Source of the DNA: Neelides folsomi
Taxonomy: Eukaryota; Arthropoda; Collembola; Neelipleona; Neelidae
Length of the DNA stretch: 64,000 nucleotides
Direction of reading: 5' to 3'
Assembly (NCBI GenBank): GCA_034687125.1
Contig: JAQGBZ010000342.1
Coordinates: 1 to 64,000, forward strand
How positions within the stretch are numbered: position 1 is the stretch's first letter; each line of letters starts with the position of its first letter. Below the pieces are notes generated by a model. It did not search any database, was not told where the DNA came from, and worked only from the letters and a program-made list of their open reading frames with translations. Below are positions 1 through 11,366 of the stretch, in pieces. Both the position numbers and the translations under genes were made by a program.

Positions 1-1
1 T

Positions 2-1435
2 ATTGATGTTTTATGTATTAGTAATTTGACTCCTTTACATTTAGCGTCGAGTGGTGGACATTCAGAAGTTGTAAAAATACTATTAGAAAAAGGTTCAAAA
101 ATTCAAGCTTTAAATTATTATAATTGGACTCCTTTACATTATGCGTCGTTTAATGGATATTCAAAAGTTATAAAAATACTTTTAGAAAAAGGAGCAAATA
201 TTAATGTTTTAGATAAAGATAATTTGATTCCTTTACATTTAGCGTCGAGTGGTGGACATTCAGAAGTTGTAAAAATATTTTTAGAAAAAGGAGCAAAAAT
301 TGATGTTTTAGGTAAAGATAATTGGACTTCTTTACATTTAGCGTCGAGTAATGGACATTTAGAAGTTGTAAAAATACTTTTAGAAAAAGGAGCAAATATT
401 GAAGTTTTAAATAATTTAACTTGGACTCCTTTACATTATGCTTCGTGTAATGGACATTCCGAAGTTGTAAACATACTTTTAGAAAAAGGAGCAAATATTG
501 ATGTTTTATGTAATAGTGATTTGACTCCTTTACATTTAGCGTCGAGTGGTGGACATTCAGAAGTTGTAAAAATACTTTTAGAAAGAGGTTCAAAAATTGA
601 AGTTTTAAATAAAAATAATTGGACTCCTTTACATTATGCGTCGACATATGGACATTTAGAAGTTGTAAAACAACTTTTAGAAAAAGGAGCAAAAATTGAA
701 GTTTTAAATAATTTAACTTGGACTCCTTTACATTATGCTTCGTGTAATGGACATTCCGAAGTTGTAAAAATACTTTTAGAAAAAGGAGCAAATATTGATG
801 TTTTATGTAATAGTAATTCGACTCCTTTACATTTAGCGTCGAGTAGAGGACGTTCAGAAGTTGTAAAAATATTTTTAGAAAAAGGTTCAAAAATTGAAGT
901 TTTAGATAAAGATAATTTTACTCCTTTACATTTAGCGTCGAGTAATGGACATTCCGAAGTTGTAAAAATACTTTTAGAAAAAGGAGCAAATATCGATGTT
1001 TTATGTAATAGTAATTTGACTCCTTTACATTTAGCGTCGAGTGGTGGACATTCAGAAGTTGTAAAAATACTTTTAGAAAAAGGTTCAAAAATTGAAGTTT
1101 TAAATAATAATAATTGGACTCCTTTACATTATGCTTCGACATATGGACATTTAGAAGTTGTAAAAATACTTTTAGAAAAAGGTTCAAAAATTGATGTTTT
1201 AAATAATTTAACTTGGGCTCCTTTACATTTAGCGTCGAGTAATGGACATTCAGAAGTTGTAAAAATACTTTTAGAAAATGGAGCTAATATTGATGTTTTA
1301 GGTAATAGTAATTCGACTCCTTTACATTTAGCTTCGAGTAGAGGACGTTCAGAAGTTGTAAAAATACTTTTAGAAAAAGGAGCAAAAATTGATATTTTAG
1401 ATAAAGATAATTGTACTCCTTTACATTTGGAGTAA
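2..1435 (+). CDS. Tandem ankyrin-repeat protein, 5' partial
   Basis: An intronless frame is open from the left edge to a TAA at 1433-1435, so the start codon lies outside the window. It codes for about 15 consecutive 33-residue ankyrin units (99 bases each) with the core TPLHLASSNGHSEVVKILLE and the loop EKGAxIxVLxxxxW. Ankyrin repeats are protein-binding scaffolds; no other domain, signal peptide or membrane segment is visible, so the partner is unknown. Units are nearly identical at DNA level, and blocks of several units recur (for example LNNLTWTPLHYASCNGH at about 406, 703 and a variant near 1200), which points to recent unequal exchange. Third codon positions are almost all A or T, unlike the multi-exon genes nearby. 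The frame stops inside a repeat, and related sequence continues downstream. It may be a decaying gene copy rather than an active one. Confidence 0.75.
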   Translation: MDVLCISNLTPLHLASSGGHSEVVKILLEKGSKIQALNYYNWTPLHYASFNGYSKVIKILLEKGANINVLDKDNLIPLHLASSGGHSEVVKIFLEKGAKIDVLGKDNWTSLHLASSNGHLEVVKILLEKGANIEVLNNLTWTPLHYASCNGHSEVVNILLEKGANIDVLCNSDLTPLHLASSGGHSEVVKILLERGSKIEVLNKNNWTPLHYASTYGHLEVVKQLLEKGAKIEVLNNLTWTPLHYASCNGHSEVVKILLEKGANIDVLCNSNSTPLHLASSRGRSEVVKIFLEKGSKIEVLDKDNFTPLHLASSNGHSEVVKILLEKGANIDVLCNSNLTPLHLASSGGHSEVVKILLEKGSKIEVLNNNNWTPLHYASTYGHLEVVKILLEKGSKIDVLNNLTWAPLHLASSNGHSEVVKILLENGANIDVLGNSNSTPLHLASSRGRSEVVKILLEKGAKIDILDKDNCTPLHLE

Positions 1436-1740
1436 AGATATGGACATTCAGAAGTTGTAAAAATACTTTTATAAAGAGGAGCAAAAATTGATATTTTAGA
1501 TAAAGATAATTGTACTCCTTTATATTATGCGTCGACATATGGAGATTTAGAAGTTGTAAAACAACTTTTAGAAAAATGAGCCAAAATTGAAGATTTAAAT
1601 AAAGATAATTGGACTCCTTTACATTATGCGTCGAGATATGGACATTCAAAAGTTATAAAAATACTTTTAGAAAAAGGAGCAAACATTGATGTTTTAGATA
1701 AAGATAATTTGACTTCTTTACTTTAGCGTCGAGTATTAAA
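2..1740 (+). repeat. 99-bp tandem repeat array (ankyrin-coding)
   Basis: The array holds about 18 to 19 tandem units of 99 bases. Each carries near-identical segments such as cattcagaagttgtaaaaat and tactcctttacatttagcgt. Higher-order copies spaced 3 and 5 units apart show block duplication. Long open frames on the opposite strand are by-products of this repetition. Confidence 0.9.
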
Positions 1741-1779
1741 CATTCAGAAATTGTAAAATTACTAATTAAATTATATTAA
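1436..1779 (+). pseudogene. Decayed 3' tail of the ankyrin-repeat gene
   Basis: Ankyrin units continue in the same frame beyond the TAA at 1433. I can follow about four more units, including DKDNCTPLYYASTYGD and DKDNWTPLHYASRYGH. They are interrupted by in-frame stops at 1472-1474 and 1577-1579 and by a two-base loss near 1720. After that loss the sequence reads SEIVKLLIKLY and ends at TAA 1777-1779, which looks like the original natural C-terminus. This implies the ancestral protein was about 110 residues longer. Either the gene is now truncated at 1435 or the whole array is a pseudogene. Confidence 0.7.
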
Positions 1780-1878
1780 TTTAACCTCAATTAATTCTCA
1801 GATATAAATAAAGTTAGTTATTAAATTAAGTGGGTTAAATTGTCCGTTAAATCAAATTAAAAATTTTTGAGACTTTAC

Positions 1879-2009
1879 CTGTATTTGAGTTTTGTATGAG
1901 CGGGGAGGTCACGAGAAGGATATTGTCTTGAAATGGCCGAGAGATCTTTTTCACCTCGACCCGACCCGCCCTTCGCTGGCTCAAAAGTCGGACTCGCCGC
2001 GATCGTCAT
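1879..2009 (-). CDS. First coding exon of an unrecognised gene, partial
   Basis: On the minus strand an ATG (2007-2009, context AAAATGACG) opens 43 codons ending exactly at a good donor (GTAAAGTC, intron from 1878). The peptide starts [15 protein letters not shown] and contains [19 protein letters not shown]. The stretch is far more GC-rich than its surroundings and has mixed codon use, as in the other host exons. No second exon is visible between here and the left edge, so its intron would have to contain the whole ankyrin array. I do not recognise the family. It could also be a stray GC-rich segment, but start, frame and donor together favour a real exon. Confidence 0.5.
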
Positions 2010-2253
2010 TTTAACTCAACTTTAATGGAGAAAATGGGTGAATTAAATGGATGAATGGTTTGTTTGTGTCTATTAATGACTTAAAGTACCTTCCAATTTC
2101 CTACATATTATATTAAGTTCCTATATCACCTTACATGGAATCAATTAATAATGTAACGTAACAAGTTTAGGGGATTGGAATTATAGAATTTATTAGAATA
2201 ATTATAAAACTAACACATTAATAAATAAGGAAATTTAATAATAATAATGAATT

Positions 2254-3520
2254 TTAAATATTCTTTTTCAATTGAGTTTCCGTTTGATCCCAAAGAGATT
2301 TGCTTAAATCCTCATCGAAGTCATTTGAAATCTTTTTCCATGTTCTTCCATGGCGATAATATTTTCCAGTTTCAATTGCAACTTCTTTTGACACGGCGCA
2401 GTACAAATCGCTTTCACACGCCTAAAAGTTTAAAATGTGATTATTAAAATTGTAATTAATTTCCAAATAAAATAGTAAATAATAAATCAATTGAACAATA
2501 AATTACATGAAATATAAATAAAATGTTTACTTACACGCTACACTGGCATTGAAAAGAGTTGAAATACTAAATCATGCACCAATGTTATTAACTTCGGGTC
2601 AACATCGCACAATTCAGATTTAAATATTCCCGGCATACTGTGTAGACTTTGACTGTTGTTTCTTTAATTTTTTCTTAGTTTGTGTGCAAAATAACCTTGG
2701 GCGAGTTTTGAATTTCCGTTCAATTTTGTGTTGACAAATCTAAAATTGGAATTTTTAAACAAATTTAAATCTTCAAGATTTATATCCCCAAGTGGTGCAA
2801 ATGAAGAACCGACGTTCACAATCCTATAACAGAAAAATCGATTTCAATTATCAAATGGTGTATTGGCGGATTGTATTGTTATTCTTTATAACCATGTGTC
2901 TTTATGTTAAACCTTTATGACTATATTGTAATTAACTATAATTTTAAACTGATGTTACTTGAAAGTCCCCCACATTTAAGAAGAGACACAGTAATCTACA
3001 TGATATGAACTTCATTTGCTACATTTAATGTCATTACGAAAGATTTTTTGTTACATGTCTGCGACGACCTAAACATGAGGATCTATATTATGTATATTGT
3101 GAGATATGATGTAACTAAGAGAAAATTGTTATTTGTTAAACACAAGTAACGAAAGGTTGTGTTTTACTCTTCTCTCCGCAATTGTGACCTTTTTCCGAAA
3201 TAAAGTTATAAAGTTGGACCTCTGACCTTTCATTTTCTCGAGTGAGAATTGATAGCAATTGGTTTAGAATTTAAAGTCTTAAATACAATTTCTGTTTATT
3301 ATTAAATTGAGTATTTATCATACCTTGAAGTTTCAGCTAATTTTAATAAAGGAATGAAAAGTTTGGTTAGTAAAAACGGTCCATAATATGAGCTTCATTT
3401 CCCGATTTGGACTTTACTATTTTATCCGTCATGTTGAAAATTCCAGCATTGTTTATCAAAATGTTGATAAATTTATGTTTCCATTAACTTTTTTTAACTA
3501 ACTGTTTAATTGTGTCATAA
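2254..3520 (-). pseudogene. Short-chain dehydrogenase/reductase (retinol dehydrogenase-like) pseudogene
   Basis: Three minus-strand exon remnants resemble the classical SDR family (RDH11-14 type). About 3520-3324 carries INILINNAGIFNM (the NNAG motif) and ends at a donor after KLAETSR. 2823-2535 begins RIVNVGSSFAPLGDINLEDL and covers the active-site region. 2421-2254 is an intact C-terminal exon with ESDLYCAVSKEVAIETGKYY and a stop at 2254-2256. Splice sites between them fit. The copy is broken: in-frame stops occur in the first two remnants, the frame shifts within both, and the catalytic Tyr of YxxxK is Asn (NGNSK). No N-terminal GxxxGxG exon was found upstream. I infer a dead retinol-dehydrogenase-like gene. 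Confidence 0.7.
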
Positions 3521-6500
3521 TTTTTGTTATTGCGCCACAATTAATTTATATAAACAAAATGGAAGCTAATATTCGCCGTTATGAGCAAAAAGACAAATAT
3601 TGCAATAAATTTTTAAATTCCATTCAATCTTTTCAATTGAATTTTGGGACGTATTCTAAGTTTAATCAAAATACTTTATTACTTATTTATTTATTTTGTA
3701 TTGAACAAACAATCTCATTATTATTGGCTTAAAATCGAAAATCGTTAACTGTTTAAAAACACAGGTATAAAATAACATGAAAACTATTTGTATTGTTCAC
3801 TGTGCAAAAATACATATTATAATTTTTAATTGACATTTATAGTCACTACATATTTAAATTAATAAAGAAAGTTGTAAGTAATCATAGTGTGAATCTAAAT
3901 TCATGGATCATCTTATTAAAAAATTTCTGTCAATATTAGTTTAATGAGATCATATTAATTAAAATATCCAATATAAGTTTTAATTTTACTTATTGTTAGA
4001 ATCGATTAGCTTTACAGGTATATGTATATTCTATATGAAATCTTATTCGATATTTAATAGGTGATTTTGTCAGATTAAATAAGTATGACAAATGGCAAAT
4101 TGAACTAACGGTTCAATATGGGTCGACCAGCTCACTGTTTAAAATCTCAAAGCTCACTTGTGGAAAACGGCGATTGTAGGAAATTAGTGACACTGATGTT
4201 CAACATGCGACTTTCTACTTTAAAAAAACATTAATCTTTTGAGCCGCAGGACATTTAACTTTTAGTTTTGCTTATAGAAAACTTATTATATTCCACTGTG
4301 AAACAAGTACCTTAATCTTCCCTTAAACGGACATTAAACGGTTAACCATCAAACCCATAAAGACCATAAATATAAAATTAATTCAAAAAGTGTTTATTAC
4401 TTGATAAAAACATAAATACAGGTAGTGAATATATATGAGCAAAATAAAAGTTGCAATTTATGACATTTTTCACTTTATTATATTTATGCACATTTTGCAT
4501 ATTCCATTTTGAGATAATTGTATGATAAATTGTTAAATGATTTATTTCCAGTAATAAATTAAGAATCTTGTTAAGGATTTTACTAAAATTAATACAATAA
4601 ATATACCATAATATAATATACCATAATAAATATACCATAATTAAAAAATTCCTAATGTGTATATTTAACCATATTTAAAATATTTAAAAATTTTTGAACT
4701 TTCCATTTCACCTTTTTATTTGTCAAAAGAAGGAGTTGAAAAAGGAAGTAAAAAAAGAAGAAAGCCTTTTAATTCTATTAAATGGGAGATATGCAAAGTC
4801 AGTGTCAAGATTTCCTTTTATGTCTCCAATTGACTGTCAGAGAAGAACTCTCTACATTCAAAACTTCTTTGAAACCAATTCTTCTTCCGGCTCTAATTTC
4901 TAAATTGAGACTTTTAAATCTAAACCAGATTTTACCAGACTTTGAGCCAAACCATATCCAATTAGAGTTAAACCAAAGGTGATACATTTTAGAGTACATT
5001 CACTTTTGTATCGTGCATTTCATGCATTCTATATATTGTAAATGAAACAAATAAGGAGATAATTCCAATTGTGAACCCTTATTACTTTATATTTAATAAT
5101 ACCAGTATTAGAAACCTGATATTGAATTTTTTCATTGTCTTTTGGAGTGGTGGAAGCGACGATTGTCATTCAACCTGAGGATGTGACAACAATGAGACAT
5201 GGTCTGCGACAATGTGTCACCAGACGCGATTAAATATATAAATGAAAATATATTATATATTAATGTACCTACATACCTTAGTAAGTAAGTATAGTAAGTA
5301 TAGTGTACTTTGTAGTACATGTAATATGAATAGTCGACATATGGTGCATTTGTATTTAGGTTGGTAATTGTAAGCTATATTTAAAAGATGTTAAGGAGGA
5401 TTGAAGTGTTTTTAACTACTCTTATTTTTGTCTTTTCTTCATGGTCCGTAACGAATGATCCACATTGTCAAGTCATCACTTTCCTTATACGCATCCTCAA
5501 CCTCATTACTTTCGTGAAACTCATAGTTTTTTAACCTTAAGCTTCTGGTCTGTTTTACCGTCTTACTCTTTACAGTTAGACCAATTAAACAAATTAAACT
5601 TATAACAACAATTACACGTTTTTCCTAGACGCACAACCACCATGCGTCGTGATTGAGGGTGTGAATATGAAAGTAATTGGATTTACCAGCTCGTATCATT
5701 CTTGGAAATTATTGACCAAGATATTAAAATGTCATACAAAAAATCAAAATACCTGTCCTATATATTATATACAGAGATCCGATATATGCGAAATTTTTAC
5801 TTTATTAAAGTTCTGCGTTATTACAATTGTAATTGTAACTGCGTTATTGTAGTAAATATTTAGTTACAACTTAAAAGCTATTTATTATAAAAATAAATTA
5901 TAATTAAATTAAATGTATTTGATTTAATAGAAACCATAAGAAAAATATGTCACCTTTTGAGAATTGGAAATTTTAATTTATTTGTATAATCAATGTGAAC
6001 CATGAAATAAGAAAAAAGAATAAATGAATTAACGAAATAAAGAAAGATGGAAAATACTAATGAAGTAAGAAGTGGCTTTTTTGACACGAATTTGCTTCCT
6101 TTGACTTTTCCAAGAAAGGGCAACCTTTTAGATAATCACGTTAATAACCTCCCTTAAGATAAGAAAGATTAGGAAAGAAGCAAGGTGTGTGACGTTGGCA
6201 TTTAATGATGAGGAATCGTCTACTAAATATTATGATGCCCAAATGACCCCATGGAGGGATTGGTAATAAAACAAGACTTTCTCCCGGATCCTTCCAATCC
6301 CCAATATCCCAATACATAACAGAGAAAAAATATATCTGGTTACATTTAAACTCCTTGTAAGCATTTTACCTGTAAATTATCAGAGGTAGTTGAAGAGAGC
6401 AATAAATAGAACCTTTGGGTAGCAAAAGGTGCAATTGGATTTCCATTGAAAATTCCCCACCAGACCGTTTACCTTCTCCGTTGATTGTCACAAGTCAATA

Positions 6501-7361
6501 CATACCTGTACATAAGAAATACATAGGAGATACATAGGAGATAATGTATACAGTATACGTAAGAGAATTGTTGGATGTTTACCTTGAGAGATAGGAGATT
6601 GGATATTGGAAAGGATAGGAATTATTGTGCATAGAAATGCATAGGTGAAGATGGGAAGAGGAAATGAAGGAGAGTCAGGTAGATGTTACTTATACATTGT
6701 ATGCATTAGTTAGGTTAAGTTGGTAAGTTAGTATGTATGTTGTATTGGTTAGTTTGTATTGGTTAGTTTGGTTAGCATCATATTAGGATTGTTTAGGATG
6801 AGTTATATTACATAATACCAAATTGGTAATATGGGGGATATAGGAAGAAGATTGTTTTGGTTTCTGGAGTGTTTCTCATCCCGGGGAAGTCCATCTGAGG
6901 AGACGACCATTCACTTTCATTTGAGAAACTTAGAGGAAGAGGGAAATCACACGGAGGGTCTCAGTCAGTTCCCTTCGAGATTCAGCCGGCGAACCATCTC
7001 TGGTCTTTTCTCTTTTTTGTAGGTCAAATTCCCAGCCACCACTTATTCAACTACAATAATAACATTAAGATACAAAAATTCTCTACTTACCTGTCTCTAT
7101 CTTTATTACATTCGACTGTCTTTCCTACCTGTATTAATTTTTACCTGTCTCGTCATCTCAATCATAGGAGATCAGATTTTGACATTGACAGAGATTCCCT
7201 TTCTGTTTCCTTCAGTCCTTGGGAGTGTTACATGATCAATTCAAGTGGGGATTCCCTAAGACGAATTCCATCCCGGTTCTCAACATCCTTAACTTAAGGA
7301 CCTTAAGGGAAGATCCAATATGAGGTGTAATGTTTGGGCCTTGTGAACCAATTCCTTTGTA
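3521..7361. other. Gene-free AT-rich stretch upstream of the protease gene
   Basis: I see no exon with family similarity and good splice sites on either strand. Small open frames of 60-90 codons have no domain or codon bias. There are short simple repeats near 4595-4640 (ATACCATAATA-type) and 5281-5315 (AGTAAGT-type). 6830-7260 is less AT-rich and may hold 5' untranslated or promoter sequence of the protease gene that starts at 7362. Confidence 0.4.
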
Positions 7362-10300
7362 ATGGGGAAGAAACGACCCTTCAGACTCATCTTTACGCTT
7401 TTATTATTCGTACCGGCTTGCCTTGCTTATGGAGGATTTGGAAATTATCCACAATTTGGTAATTCAACATTTAAAAATATTTATTATTTAACTAATAGTT
7501 AAAGTCCTAAATATCTATATCCTATACTTGATACATTGAAGCCGAAGTATCATATAAATTATAAACATTATTATTTTTAATTCAATAGTTAATTTATATT
7601 TAAAAATTAAAAGTGAACTTATAACTGTTTTACTCATTTTGGTTTTTACTACTCAACCATATGATACCAAATTCCAATATAGTATACAATATTATATATT
7701 AAAGACAATAATATATTTATGGTATTTTATAATGACAAATCTTCATATAAAAATATGAAGTGAAATCGAATGATAAGCATCGAATGATTAATGAAATGAT
7801 TATATCATCCAAAACATTTATTTCGTGCAATTAAATCCATTAAAAATAATGACTTTGAACTTTTATTCACTTTGTTCATCAAATGTTGGATAGAATGAAC
7901 AAAAGGGAAACAAAAGGGAGAGTTTCGAAAAGTGAAACTGGAGGGAGGAAAGGAATGTTTGTCCAGAAAAGGTTTAAAAACCGGAACGATCACTTTATGA
8001 ACCTTTTTTACTTTCAACCTTTTTACAAATTGATAAAAAGCGGAGTTGCAACAATTAAAATTCAAGTCACACCTCAGTTAAAATTAAAAATGAAAAGGTC
8101 ATTTAATTAAAAAATGAAAAGATCATTTTCTAAGATCGATCTAAATTCATAGAAACAATTAACATATAATTAATTAAATTTGAGCTAAGATTTTTCACAA
8201 GTAAACCTATTTAATCTAAATTTTTTAAAACAATAGTTGGAATTGTGTTAATTATCAGTACAGTTAGATGTAATGATAATTAGGTAGATACAAACTGCAT
8301 AGAATCTTAATATTTTAAATTAGACGTTTGTTGTAGGCTTATCTTAATCGATAAGATTGTTTAAGTTGTATATTTTTGTATGATGGAAGCGAAAGTGAAG
8401 TTTCGCTTTCATTTACACCTCACACTGTTGCGTCGTAAATGTAATAAGGTAATGGAAGGTATAAATATTAAATAAATGGATTTAGCACAATCTCCTCCAA
8501 TCTTCTCTCTGACTGCTTGAGCAGAACCAATTTGTATCTTCACCTCTTTAGCGTAGCGAACGTCTCTGACTCACCTGAAGAGTCAAAGCGGACCATCATT
8601 GGGATTCTGAGTACATATAAGGAATTAACTCCAAACAATCATCGATTTCTCTTCAGACGCGTCAATCCCCTTTTAACTCTTTGAAACAATATTCATTATA
8701 TTTACAGAGAATAACGACAATTAACTCAATAAATTAATTAAGTTAATTAATTGAATTGAATTAACCAAAGTTTAATTTTAGATACAAAAAGAATAATCAG
8801 AACTACTATTTACTTTTAACAATTTGGCATTATAAAATTGTTATTAATTTAAATGTTACGGAATAAAATAAAAAAAATTGTGTAATTAAATCTTTAATTT
8901 TGAGCTTTGAAGAATTGCTAATTATATTTAAAAGCCATTTATTAAGATTGTTAAATATTGGGTTTTATTGTAGGAATCCCGTTAGCTGTTCCAGAATCCC
9001 CTTATTACCATCAAAGCAATCCTTATGGGGAATTACAAAGCAGACAAATTCGGATCCCTCCGATGCGACGCGTCTCTGAGACATTGGGAGCTCTTGGAAC
9101 GGTTGGGAGATATTTATTAAGAAGGTCACGACCTGATGGAGAAATCCCGCCCCCGCCACGTTATACTCCTTATGAAGAGTCAGAGGAGGAATCAAGCGAA
9201 GTGCTTTACACCTCATCGAGTCAAAATCAAAATCAAAAGGTAAAAATGCCTGAATTGACTGTGAAGCCAGAAGACGACTCGGAACTTGGGAAAGCTCTAT
9301 ACACGCTTGGAAGAAATGTCTTAGGACAAGTAACAAAACTTATAAACTTAACATTCTTACTAATTAGTAATTAAGTAATTTCAAATTAATAAATTACATA
9401 CTAAAAGTATTAAAATATTTATTATTATTGCATGATTAATTAAACAATTGATATTTAATGGGCATCCTGTAAATGTATCTAAATTGTAGATAAAATTATT
9501 TTTATCTTAATCTTAATTTATATTATTATATGGTATTTCAGAATATGATCGACATTTAATTAATTAAATTGTATTTTCAGAATATGACCGACACTTTGGT
9601 CCCAGTCGTCCAATCGATGAATTCTATTGGGAAATTTCTTCCTCCGTTGGTTTACCGCGATGGTCGGATCATCATCGGCGATTCTGCAAATTCTACAAAA
9701 GACGGTGGGCCAATTCGTGATGTTATTTGCACAACGCCGGGGGGAACGTCTGGGAAATGTTTGGATCTTTCCGGCTGCCCTTCGCTTCTTTTTGACCTCT
9801 CGAATCTCCGGAAGTCGCTGTGCTTCAAAGCTCTCTTCGTTCCCGGTGTGTGTTGTCCAGACAGGACAGAGACTATCAAAAAACCACAAATTATTAACAA
9901 TGTCCAAACTACAACAAATCGCCCAAGAGATCCAATAATTAATTTGGAAACGACCCGACGGCCGCCTTTGTTTGAGATTCCTTCAAGTAAGAATTTCGAA
10001 TGTGGGCGAGCAGAAAAACCAAGTTTTCGAATTGTCGGTGGGGAGAAATCCGTCCCAGGGATGTGGCCGTGGATGGCTGCGATCTTTTTGCACGGGCCAA
10101 AAGGAACTGAATTTTGGTGTGGGGGAAGTTTGATCTCAAAACGTTATATTCTCACAGGTATTAAATTAACTGTCATTAAACTGTAATTTAATTTGTAATT
10201 AATGACCAGAAAATTGTTTAAAAAACCCATCCCAAGAGGACATTTTAAATCTAATAAATTTATATTTTGAATTTCTTTAATTTAAAGTATTTTATTTATT

Positions 10301-11366
10301 TTCTTAGCGGCTCATTGCACCAAGGATCAAAAACAAAAATCGTAAGAATCAATATATAAATTTAATCAATTTAAATAAAACATTTCCCAATAACAAATCA
10401 ACTGTCTAAAACGGCGTTTAATTATTAAGATAATATTTTCATTAATAACTATCCTAGATAAATAATTTTAGCTAAAACCCAACAAATATTGAAATCATTA
10501 AAAATTATAATTGAATCAACTGATTAATTATTGATTATTATTTGATTATTTCCAGGTTCAGTCCAAGACAATTTACAGTCCGGTTAGGAGATTACGATTT
10601 AGTCAGAACTGACGACAATTCCAATCCCGAGACTTACAGAGTTGTTGAAATCATCGCCCATCCTGATTTCTCCGGCATGGGATTTTACAACGATGTGGCT
10701 TTGTTGAAGCTCGACAGCGATGTGAATTTCAGTCGTTATATTTCCCCGGTTTGTCTTCCACAAGGAAGGAGCAGATCGAATGACTTTACTGGCACAACCC
10801 CAACAGTCATCGGATGGGGAACGAATAGGTATGGAGGGAGAGAGCACAATGCGTTGCAAGAGGTCAAACTTCCAGTTTGGACAAATTCCCAATGTGACCG
10901 AGCTTACTTTCAACCCATTACGGACATCTTTCTTTGTGCGGGACTCCAAGAAGGAGGGAAGGATGCTTGTCAGGGGGATAGTGGAGGGTAAGAAAATTAA
11001 ATTAAGAATTAATTAACTAAATGGACATTAACCTAATTATGTATAGATAAAATATTTAATTTAATGTATTCTAATTGAATTTATACTTTAATTTGTATTT
11101 TTCTAATTCTAAATATTTTAACTATTAGACCCTTAATGCTGGAGCTTGAAGATGAAAAATGGACTCAAATTGGAATTGTTTCATTTGGGAATCGTTGTGC
11201 TGAACCAGGATGTAAGGCTTTAAAATATCAACTTATTATAAGGAAAATGATCTATAAAATATGATAAAATTTTTTAATAATAATAAACTTTTAATAAATA
11301 GATCCCGGCGTTTACACGCGAATAACAAAATTCCTCGACTGGATTCAAGACAAGGCCAAATTATAG
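7362..11366 (+). CDS. CLIP-domain trypsin-like serine protease, secreted zymogen
   Basis: Exons 7362-7458, 8974-9329, 9581-10157, 10308-10341, 10556-10987, 11129-11211 and 11302-11366 join in frame to 547 residues. A signal peptide (MGKKRPFRLIFTLLLFVPAC) comes first, then a low-complexity stretch. A CLIP domain follows (Cys201 to the CC at 242-243, with CTTPGGTSGKCLDLSGCP), then a Pro/Thr linker. The protease domain begins at FR/IVGG (Arg301-Ile302), the expected activation cut. The triad is His346 (TAAHC), Asp401 (NDVALL) and Ser497 (GDSGG). Asp491 in the S1 pocket indicates cleavage after Arg or Lys. The end, YPGVYTRITKFLDWI, is typical of proclotting-enzyme-like proteases. Such enzymes act in arthropod clotting, melanisation or patterning cascades; which one applies here is not visible. 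Intron 1 is 1.5 kb. Confidence 0.93.
8383..8412 (+). other. Perfect-loop hairpin in protease intron 1
   Basis: The arms ATGGAAGCGAAA (8383-8394) and TTTCGCTTTCAT (8401-8412) pair at 11 of 12 positions around a 6-base loop. It stands out in an AT-rich intron because the stem is relatively G/C-containing. Function unknown. Confidence 0.5.
9534..9598 (+). repeat. Duplicated 3' splice site of protease exon 3
   Basis: The segment TTTCAGAATATGATCGACA (from about 9536) is followed about 39 bases later by TTTCAGAATATGACCGACA (from about 9575). The second copy is the acceptor used, with the exon starting at 9581. Splicing at the first copy would give a stop within a few codons, so the duplicate is a decoy acceptor. 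Confidence 0.7.

Noticed and set aside
201-1649. Long minus-strand open frames opposite the ankyrin array (229, 89 and 121 codons)
   Set aside because: They are periodic mirror images of the 99-base repeat, rich in Leu/Tyr/Asn/Lys, with no family resemblance.
4378-4638. 86-codon minus frame in the gene-free stretch
   Set aside because: Very AT-rich, Ile/Tyr/Asn-dominated chance frame overlapping a short tandem repeat.
6831-7022. 63-codon plus frame upstream of the protease
   Set aside because: No signal peptide, no domain, no splice link to the protease exons; more likely untranslated or promoter DNA.
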